Shown here one piece after another: positions 58,182-64,000 of a DNA stretch of 64,000 nt. The notes below the pieces were generated by a model. It saw only the letters and a program-made list of their open reading frames with translations. It did no database searches and was not told where the DNA came from. Position numbers and translations under genes: made by a program. The DNA comes from Elusimicrobiota bacterium. GTDB lineage: Bacteria > Elusimicrobiota > Elusimicrobia > Elusimicrobiales > UBA9959. The DNA is taken from positions 124,001 through 188,000 of the forward strand of contig JAPLKI010000025.1 of assembly GCA_026388155.1 (NCBI GenBank). Direction: 5' to 3'. The number at the start of each line of letters is the position of its first letter. Position 1 is the first letter of the stretch.

Positions 58182-58637
58182 ATGCCGCCGGAAAACAAAA
58201 CTATAAAAAAATTGTTTATGTTATCCGCCGCTGCCATTTTTTTTTACGGCGCGGCTGTTCTGGATCTGCGCGCCAGGGCAAAAAGCGCGTGGCTCACAGC
58301 CGAACGCTACGGGCAGTGGCAGAACCGGCCGGAATTGAAAAAAGAATATTTTGAAAAAATTTACCAAAAAAAATCAATCGCCCTGAAAAACAGCGGCATA
58401 CCTCCTGAAAAGCTTGAAAAAGAACTCGCCGGGCTTGAAACCGAAAAGAATTTCATTGTAAACGAGAGTTCCGCGAAATACGCCTATCTCTGGTATAAAA
58501 CGGCCGCAACCTCTTTTTGCCGGCCCCGAAACAAGTGGTGCGAGCGGGCCCGCGAGAAGCTTGCCCCCGCGAAAGAAAGCTGGAAGGCGGAAATGCGCTC
58601 TAAAAAGATAAAGTTCGAGGAGTGGATGATCGACTAG
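58182..58637 (+). CDS. Membrane-anchored hypothetical protein
   Basis: 151 residues. One N-terminal membrane helix (about 10-28), then a basic, helical, Lys/Glu-rich domain with two Cys near 112 and 119. No family recognised. Confidence 0.55.
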   Translation: MPPENKTIKKLFMLSAAAIFFYGAAVLDLRARAKSAWLTAERYGQWQNRPELKKEYFEKIYQKKSIALKNSGIPPEKLEKELAGLETEKNFIVNESSAKYAYLWYKTAATSFCRPRNKWCERAREKLAPAKESWKAEMRSKKIKFEEWMID

Positions 58638-58768
58638 GCTGAAGGCTGAAGATTGAGGGCATAGGTATCCAGGAAGACGCCAAAAGTAAGAATACAGACA
58701 GCGATATTCATGTCATTTACCCGCAATCTAACAATCAGCCCCTTTCTTCCTCCTTCAGCCTCACCCTG
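58638..58768. repeat. Word-repeat gap: GGCTGAAG type
   Basis: GGCTGAAGGCTGAAGATTGAGGG (58638-58660) is complementary to CCCTTTCTTCCTCCTTCAGCCTCACCC near 58740-58766. The spacer between is ordinary sequence. Confidence 0.65.
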
Positions 58769-58769
58769 A

Positions 58770-59471
58770 ATGAAAAACACCAGTAAGACACTTCTGGCGC
58801 TTCTGCTCGCGCCGTTAGCTATTGCCGCCGCCGCCTCAACGGCGGTGTTTTTGTTTGGCGCCCTTTCGCACGTCAGCGTAACACTTCCGCTGCTTCTGGG
58901 CGCGGCCGTCCACCTTGTCTTCCATAATCGGCTCTCAAAGAGCGGCTACGCCTATATAGCCGCCCACGAATGCAGCCACGCTCTGGCGGCCGTATTGAGC
59001 GGCGCTAAGATAAAGAAAATTTCGGTGGGCAGGCGGAACGGTTATGTTCTGCTTGATTCCAGCAACATCTTTATAACGCTGGCTCCATATTTTGTGCCTT
59101 TCTACGCGGCGGCGGCGGGATTGATATATTTTTTTGCCGGTTTTTTTGCGGACCTGCGGCCCGCAAGGCCGTATTTTCTCGCGCTTAGCGGTTTTCTGCT
59201 TTCCTTCCACACCTTAAGCACGGCGGAAATACTCTCAGGCCCCCTTCAGAGCGATATAAAAAAGGCGGGAGGCAGATTTTTTTCATACACGGCGCTTATA
59301 ATACTTAACTCACTTTTCGCCGTGGCAATAATCAAAATCATGTTCCCCGGTCTTTTAAGCTTTAAAAGCTACCTGGCCTCTGTGGCGCTCCGCACAAAGA
59401 CAATAACGTTTTTCCTGGTTAAAATAACTATTTACTTATTCAATACTGCTAAAATATACTTAAGTCAATGA
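58770..59471 (+). CDS. M50-like (site-2 type) membrane metalloprotease
   Basis: 233 residues with about five membrane helices. His66-Glu-Cys-Ser-His70 is a HExxH zinc site set at the end of a membrane helix, and a second hydrophobic region ends in Leu-Gln-Ser-Asp, where the third metal ligand would be expected. This matches the M50B-like group. It should cleave peptides within the inner membrane. Overlaps the following AsmA-like gene by four bases. Confidence 0.7.
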   Translation: MKNTSKTLLALLLAPLAIAAAASTAVFLFGALSHVSVTLPLLLGAAVHLVFHNRLSKSGYAYIAAHECSHALAAVLSGAKIKKISVGRRNGYVLLDSSNIFITLAPYFVPFYAAAAGLIYFFAGFFADLRPARPYFLALSGFLLSFHTLSTAEILSGPLQSDIKKAGGRFFSYTALIILNSLFAVAIIKIMFPGLLSFKSYLASVALRTKTITFFLVKITIYLFNTAKIYLSQ

Positions 59472-61672
59472 AAAGTATGCTTAAGTCAATGAAATTGAGA
59501 CACAAGATATTGCTAAGGATTATCGTGCTGCCGCTGCTTTTCGCCGCGCTTCTGGCCGTCACAGCCCTGGTTACGATAAAGACGATGTTCAAGCCTCAGG
59601 ATCTGGAGGCTGTTGTCACTAACCAGCTGCAGGAGCTTTTTAAGCGGCCGGTGAGGATAGAATACGCAACGCTCTCCCTCACGGGCGAAATTAAAATAAA
59701 AGGGCTGAACGTGATAGAGCCGGACCCCTCCATACAAAACTTCGTTGAAGCCGACTACATTTACGCCACATACCGTTTCCTGCCCCTGATAAACAAAAAA
59801 ATTGAAATAAACAGTCTGGTTTTCGTTGCTCCGAAAATAATCCTGCTGAAAAAGAAAGACGGAACCTGGAATTTATCCGACATTTTCGCGGCTTACAAAA
59901 GTACGCCTAAAAAAAACCGGCTGGATAAAATAACCCAGGCCGAAATAAAAGACGGCACGCTTATAATAAAAGACCAGACCAGCCCGCGGCAATACGCGCT
60001 TGAAAACGTGAATATCAGTCTTAACGATTTTAAACCAGGCCAAAGCGCGCCCTTTTCCGTAGGGCTTTTCTTAAAGAATAAGACCCCCGGCAAGTATTTT
60101 GAAGGGCGCCTTTACGCTGAGGGAACCGTTAATTTGGCCGATTTTAACTGGGAGAAGGCTTCCGCGTCCGGACTTAACATTCAGCTTTCGCTGCTTAACA
60201 AGTCCGCGCGGATCACAGGAGAATTAAAAAACTTCAGGCGCCCGGAAATAAAACTTAAAGGCGAACTCCAAAACTTCAGGTCCTCCGAAATTTCCGCCCT
60301 TTGGAGTTCGCCGCGCGCCTTCAACGCTCCGCGCACCACTTGGGACATAAACGCCGTATTTGTCTCCACCAGGGTGGTTGAAGTCTCCGCCTCAGTTGAG
60401 CCGCTTAAACTAAAAACGCACGGAACGCTTGATTTCAGCTCACCCACTTTTTCCTACGCTTTCAGCGCGTCGGTTCCCTCCTTTGACCTGGCGCTGCTCA
60501 AAAAATCAGGCGTTGAACTGCCAGTGACCGAGGCCGCGGGCAGAGCGCAGGGACGCATAAGTTTTTCCGGCGGGCCACAAGGTTTTAATCTCGCGAACCT
60601 GGAACTGAACGCCTACAAAAACTCTTTCGCCTACAAAAACCTGCGCTGTCAGGAAACGGATTTTTCAGCGCTTTTAAGCGGGAATTTCCAGAACAACCAT
60701 GTCGACTTCACAAAAGGCTGCTTCACGCTGGGCAAGGCCAAATTGACGGGGCTTGACATGAAAACAGGCCTTTCAAAAGAGCTTTTTGATATAAATTATT
60801 CGGGCAGATTCAACGGGGAACCATTGCGCGGCAGGGTGACCATAGACGCCCCCTTTACCGATAAAAAAACGCTTGCTATCATAGGCTACTCCTCGGCATT
60901 GACCTACAAGGATACCTGGGATTTCATCCTTGACCTCAAAAACCTGCTGCACAGAAATACTAAAAAAACTGAATACGAGTCGGAAATAGCCTGGATACGA
61001 AAACTTAAAAATTCGATTCCCAGCGGATTTTCCTCATTTAAACTTCTTTACAAAACCGATTTTTTTAAACACGACTATTTTGACGCGCGGGATTTTAATA
61101 TAGCGGCGGACCTCAAAAACATTTCCGGCTCATTCGAGAAACTTAAAGGAACGGTGTCAATAAAAACCAGCAGCGGAACTTTTTACAATGTGCAGAAAAC
61201 TTCCGAGCAGGATCGCGTTTTCTACATAGTTTCCATGCCTATTCTTTTAATTTACCACATGAATCGCATAGGGGCGCTTAAGTTCGGCTACACGCTCGAT
61301 AACGCGGCGTTTAACTCCATAGGCGGCGACTACGAGCTTGATTCCGGCCGCGTGCAGGTGAAAAATTTTTTCATGGAGGGCAGGGATTTTTCGGCCCACG
61401 TCGAAGGGGAGCTTAATTTTTCCGACGAAACCATGAGGCTGAAAATTTATACAATATCAAGCAAGTACTACAATATGGGCAGCCTGCCCGAAGCCATGAC
61501 GGACTCAAGCGGCAAACCGGCGCTGGCGTTTACCATTGAAGGGAAAATGAATAAGCCCGCCATCAACATGATAAGCCCCAAAAACAGCGGAGATATCATA
61601 AAAGCGGCGGCCAACAAGGGCGTCGGCATAGATTTCAAAAAGCTGAATAAGTTTATAGGAGGCAAAAAATAA
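59468..61672 (+). CDS. Large AsmA-like protein
   Basis: 734 residues. Short basic start, one membrane helix (about 14-38), then a long beta-rich periplasmic part beginning Leu-Lys-Arg-Pro-Val-Arg-Ile-Glu-Tyr-Ala-Thr-Leu-Ser and Ile-Lys-Gly-Leu-Asn-Val, the AsmA start. The C-terminal part (about 580-720) has the AsmA_2 pattern of Gly-Asp-Tyr-Glu-Leu-Asp-Ser-Gly. Family role: phospholipid transfer to the outer membrane or its regulation. Coupled by overlap to both neighbours, including pyrE. Confidence 0.78.
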   Translation: MKSMLKSMKLRHKILLRIIVLPLLFAALLAVTALVTIKTMFKPQDLEAVVTNQLQELFKRPVRIEYATLSLTGEIKIKGLNVIEPDPSIQNFVEADYIYATYRFLPLINKKIEINSLVFVAPKIILLKKKDGTWNLSDIFAAYKSTPKKNRLDKITQAEIKDGTLIIKDQTSPRQYALENVNISLNDFKPGQSAPFSVGLFLKNKTPGKYFEGRLYAEGTVNLADFNWEKASASGLNIQLSLLNKSARITGELKNFRRPEIKLKGELQNFRSSEISALWSSPRAFNAPRTTWDINAVFVSTRVVEVSASVEPLKLKTHGTLDFSSPTFSYAFSASVPSFDLALLKKSGVELPVTEAAGRAQGRISFSGGPQGFNLANLELNAYKNSFAYKNLRCQETDFSALLSGNFQNNHVDFTKGCFTLGKAKLTGLDMKTGLSKELFDINYSGRFNGEPLRGRVTIDAPFTDKKTLAIIGYSSALTYKDTWDFILDLKNLLHRNTKKTEYESEIAWIRKLKNSIPSGFSSFKLLYKTDFFKHDYFDARDFNIAADLKNISGSFEKLKGTVSIKTSSGTFYNVQKTSEQDRVFYIVSMPILLIYHMNRIGALKFGYTLDNAAFNSIGGDYELDSGRVQVKNFFMEGRDFSAHVEGELNFSDETMRLKIYTISSKYYNMGSLPEAMTDSSGKPALAFTIEGKMNKPAINMISPKNSGDIIKAAANKGVGIDFKKLNKFIGGKK

Positions 61673-62271
61673 TGTCCAAACTCGGGAAATTAGATGTAGT
61701 GGGTCTTTTACAGGAACATGGCGCCATTTTGAACGGTCATTTTCAGCTGCCCTCTGGGTTTCACTCCCAGACATACATACAAACCTCCCTTGTAATGCAA
61801 TATCCCCACCTGGCCCAGAAAGTAGCCCGTGAGATGGCCTCAAAATTCCCGCAGGAAATAAATGTGGTTATTTCCCCCTCTCTCGGCTCGGTGGTTATCG
61901 GCCAGGAAGTGGCCCGCGTAAAAAAAGCCCGCTCCATATTCACCGAAAAGATAAACGGCGTGATGGTGCTTAAAAGGGATTTTAAGATCTCGGAAGGCGA
62001 GCACGTGCTGGTGGTGGACGACGTGCTTAACAGCGGCCGGCTCTGCGCGGAGGCGATAAACCTGGCACGCGGCTACCGCGCCAAGGTAATAGGTGTTGCC
62101 GCCATAGTGGACCGTTCCACAGGCGACCTCGCTCTCAATGTGCCTGTGAGGGGGCTTATTTCCTATCCCCTCCAGCTTTTCCCTCCGGACAACTGTCCCC
62201 TTTGCGCCCAAAAGATGCAGCTGACCGTGCCGGGTTCAACGCTCCACCGGGCTCACGGACAGGAATTTTAA
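61672..62271 (+). CDS. pyrE: Orotate phosphoribosyltransferase
   Basis: 199 residues. PRPP motif Val-Leu-Val-Val-Asp-Asp-Val-Leu-Asn-Ser-Gly-Arg, Phe-Gln-Leu-Pro-Ser-Gly-Phe-His near the start and Ser-Pro-Ser-Leu-Gly-Ser are present. It joins orotate and PRPP to form orotidine monophosphate in pyrimidine synthesis. A Cys-x2-Cys near the end could be a small metal site. Its ATG shares bases with the previous stop (TAATG). Confidence 0.9.
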   Translation: MSKLGKLDVVGLLQEHGAILNGHFQLPSGFHSQTYIQTSLVMQYPHLAQKVAREMASKFPQEINVVISPSLGSVVIGQEVARVKKARSIFTEKINGVMVLKRDFKISEGEHVLVVDDVLNSGRLCAEAINLARGYRAKVIGVAAIVDRSTGDLALNVPVRGLISYPLQLFPPDNCPLCAQKMQLTVPGSTLHRAHGQEF

Positions 62272-62378
62272 GCGATAGAAAGGCGCAAGGCTGAGGGCTG
62301 AAGGAAGAGAGAAGAAACCGGAGGAAAGCTATGTTTACTGCTTCTTTACTTCAGCCTTCAGCCTAACACCTGACTTGT
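62272..62378. repeat. Word-repeat gap: GGCTGAGGGCTGAAGG type
   Basis: GGCTGAGGGCTGAAGGAAGAGAGAAG faces CTTCTTTACTTCAGCCTTCAGCC. Words are the same as at 58638. Confidence 0.7.
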
Positions 62379-62379
62379 T

Positions 62380-63165
62380 ATGAAAACGAAATATATCGCC
62401 CTGCTTTCAGACTTCGGCTCCAGCGACCCCTTTGTGGGCATGATGAAAGGCGTTTTGCTGTCAAAGAATCCCGGGCTCAGCATTATTGACATCACTCACC
62501 AGATACCGCCGCAGGACATACAAACAGCCGCGTTTTTTCTTATGTCCTCCATATCATATATGCCCAAAAGTACTTTATTTTTGACGGTGGTGGACCCCAC
62601 GGTGGGAACAGGGCGCGGTATAATCTGGGCCAAAACAAAACATTATCAGTTCATCTCCCCCGACAATGGCCTTATAAGCTGGGTGGAGGAAAGAGAAAAA
62701 ATAGAAGAAGCCAGGTTTATAAATAATTTTTCGCTGTTTTCAAACCGCATAAGCCCCACCTTTCACGGCCGCGACATTATGGCCCCTGTGGCGGCCGCCG
62801 TGGCAAAAGGCCTGGCGGAGGAAAAAATTGGACCTGTCTTCGAGGGCTACCGTAAATTTCCCTTCCCCCATCCTGAAAAAACCGGCAACCGCGTGCTGGG
62901 CAGGGTAATAGCCATAGATCATTTCGGCAACGCCATAGCCAATATCGCCCACCTTCACATAAACGCCAGAACGATTTTCACGGTTTCAGACCATCTGATA
63001 AAAGGCCTCAGGCTGACCTATGCTTCCGTTCCTGAAGGATCAGCGCTGGCCCTCATTGGCTCTTCCGGTTTCCTGGAGTTTTCGGTGAGAAACGGGAATT
63101 TCTCCAAAACCTTCGGTGTTTCCATCGGAAGCCCGGTGGAAGCCATAACCTCAATTGATGAATAG
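62380..63165 (+). CDS. SAM hydroxide adenosyltransferase (DUF62)
   Basis: 261 residues. Leu-Ser-Asp-Phe-Gly-Ser-Ser-Asp-Pro, Asp-Ile-Thr-His, Val-Asp-Pro-Thr-Val-Gly-Thr, Pro-Asp-Asn-Gly, and Phe-His-Gly-Arg-Asp, then Asp-His-Phe-Gly-Asn, form the full DUF62 pattern. Family members split S-adenosylmethionine to adenosine and methionine with hydroxide. No fluorinase insertion is seen. Confidence 0.9.
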   Translation: MKTKYIALLSDFGSSDPFVGMMKGVLLSKNPGLSIIDITHQIPPQDIQTAAFFLMSSISYMPKSTLFLTVVDPTVGTGRGIIWAKTKHYQFISPDNGLISWVEEREKIEEARFINNFSLFSNRISPTFHGRDIMAPVAAAVAKGLAEEKIGPVFEGYRKFPFPHPEKTGNRVLGRVIAIDHFGNAIANIAHLHINARTIFTVSDHLIKGLRLTYASVPEGSALALIGSSGFLEFSVRNGNFSKTFGVSIGSPVEAITSIDE

Positions 63166-63230
63166 TCTTGCCCCAAATCCTCATGTTTTTTAAACCGTTT
63201 AACCATTAATCTGAGCAGTCAAGGACTACT

Positions 63231-64000
63231 ATGCAAAATCTGCAGTTAAAAGCCGACGGCGGCAAAAGAATAGCCGGGGGACACCTTTGGGTGTTCTCGA
63301 ACGAGCTTGTAACCGTGGATAAGACAATAGAGCCCGGATCTATTTGCGGAGTGCTCTACCCCGACGGCAAACCCGCCGGCGCCGGTTTTTTCAACCCGCA
63401 CAGCCTTATCGCAATGCGGCTGCTGGTGAACAGCACGCTGGAGCTGAAAAGCGATTTTGTATCGGACCGCCTGAAAAAGGCCCTGGATTACCGGAAGGCC
63501 CTGGGTGTTGAGCGATTCTGCCGCCTGTGCTACAGCGAGGCCGATGGGATGCCGGGACTGGTGATAGACCGCTACGGCGACTATCTGGTAATGGAATTGC
63601 TGTCGGCCGGCACGGAAAAACTTAAAAACGAAATACTTGACGCCGTGAAACAATTGCTGGCTCCCAAAGCGGTCCTTTTGAAAAACACACACCCCTTCAG
63701 AACACTGGAAGGCCTTAAACTGTACGAGGAAAATGCTTTTGGCGAAATGCCGGAAACGGCGGAAATAGAGGAAAACGCGCTGAAATATAAAGTGCGCCTG
63801 GCGCTCGGGCAAAAGACCGGCTGGTATTTTGACCAGCGTGAAAACAGGGCGGCCATGGCCCCTTATTTCAAGGGAAGAAAAGTGCTTGACCTTTACACTT
63901 ACCTTGGCGGTTTCGCCATAACGGCGGCCGCCTCAGGCGCGCAACAAGTGTGGGCGGTGGATTCCTCGCAGGCCGCCGTGGAACTGGCGGAAGAGAACGC
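63231..64000 (+). CDS. Class I SAM rRNA methyltransferase (RlmI-like), partial
   Basis: 257 codons from the ATG at 63231 to the window edge. N-terminal PUA-like domain (about 1-75: Gly-Gly-His-Leu-Trp-Val-Phe-Ser-Asn-Glu) and the RlmI/YccW middle domain (Asp-Gly-Met-Pro-Gly-Leu-Val-Ile-Asp-Arg-Tyr), then Gly-Trp-Tyr-Phe-Asp-Gln-Arg-Glu-Asn-Arg and the SAM motif Val-Leu-Asp-Leu-Tyr-Thr-Tyr-Leu-Gly-Gly-Phe. It methylates a C5 of cytosine in 23S rRNA in known members. The 3' end is outside. Confidence 0.88.
   Translation, partial: MQNLQLKADGGKRIAGGHLWVFSNELVTVDKTIEPGSICGVLYPDGKPAGAGFFNPHSLIAMRLLVNSTLELKSDFVSDRLKKALDYRKALGVERFCRLCYSEADGMPGLVIDRYGDYLVMELLSAGTEKLKNEILDAVKQLLAPKAVLLKNTHPFRTLEGLKLYEENAFGEMPETAEIEENALKYKVRLALGQKTGWYFDQRENRAAMAPYFKGRKVLDLYTYLGGFAITAAASGAQQVWAVDSSQAAVELAEEN

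Noticed and set aside
1-64000. Replication origin, rRNA operon, prophage or plasmid genes
   Set aside because: No dnaA, rRNA, integrase, phage structural or replication-initiator gene is visible; the window reads as ordinary chromosome with local repeat-rich spots.

Overview
The window looks like chromosome of a free-living, diderm (Gram-negative-type) bacterium with moderately high GC. Evidence for two membranes is a predicted outer-membrane beta-barrel with a LysM tail, AsmA-like proteins, a GT9 (heptosyltransferase-type) glycosyltransferase, a twitching ATPase and many signal peptides and lipoproteins. The gene mix (paired TIGR03545/TIGR03546-type genes, barrel-LysM protein, PilT, split GcvP) would fit an uncultured lineage such as Elusimicrobiota. 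That assignment is an inference; there is no rRNA gene to settle it.

Layout. 1-6.4 kb: a cut-off secreted protein, a secreted protein of unknown role, a two-gene operon of a cyclic-nucleotide-gated MscS-type channel and a small membrane protein resembling the Pycsar effector (PycTM), a secreted GHL10-like protein and a class III aminotransferase. 6.6-11 kb: a chagasin-like lipoprotein, a secreted nitroreductase, gene remnants, a FlgO/CsgG-like protein with 14 TPRs and a small-ORF region. 11-19 kb: small hypothetical genes, an OPT transporter, and an Rh-type ammonium channel with a duplicated leader, flanked by direct repeats containing part of a tRNA 3' end. 19-30 kb: tRNA-Gln, tRNA-Pro, a GIY-YIG protein, a CDF metal transporter, a PAP2 phosphatase, a C39-NlpC fusion, a GapN-like dehydrogenase, endonuclease III and a YfhO-like protein. 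30-44 kb: PilT, a PIF1-WYL helicase, surface-glycan and cell-wall genes, a barrel-LysM protein and a pseudo-receiver membrane protein. 44-64 kb: response regulators, AsmA-like proteins, dihydrolipoamide dehydrogenase, exonuclease III, the glycine cleavage operon (gcvT, gcvH, gcvPA, gcvPB) with a lipoate/octanoate transferase, an M50-like protease, pyrE, a SAM hydroxide adenosyltransferase and the start of an rRNA methyltransferase.

How genes fit together. The glycine cleavage genes, the lipoyl-attachment enzyme and lpd together supply the P, T, H and L proteins of glycine oxidation (or reverse glycine synthesis). The amidase, NamZ-type muramidase, NlpC/P60 enzyme and LysM protein form a scattered cell-wall remodelling set. 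The channel plus PycTM-like pair suggests a cyclic-nucleotide-controlled membrane response, but no cyclase is visible here.

The most unusual signal is in the gaps. At least eleven gaps hold runs of short near-repeated words, and in most of them a complementary run follows so the gap can fold on itself. The words differ from site to site while the architecture stays the same. A second family, arms like GCCCCGCYCTTTTGG facing their complement, occurs at least five times, once running into the 5' end of tRNA-Pro. A third element (TTGACATNTGTCAA followed by CAGGGCC and ATAGGACT) occurs twice upstream of secreted-protein genes.
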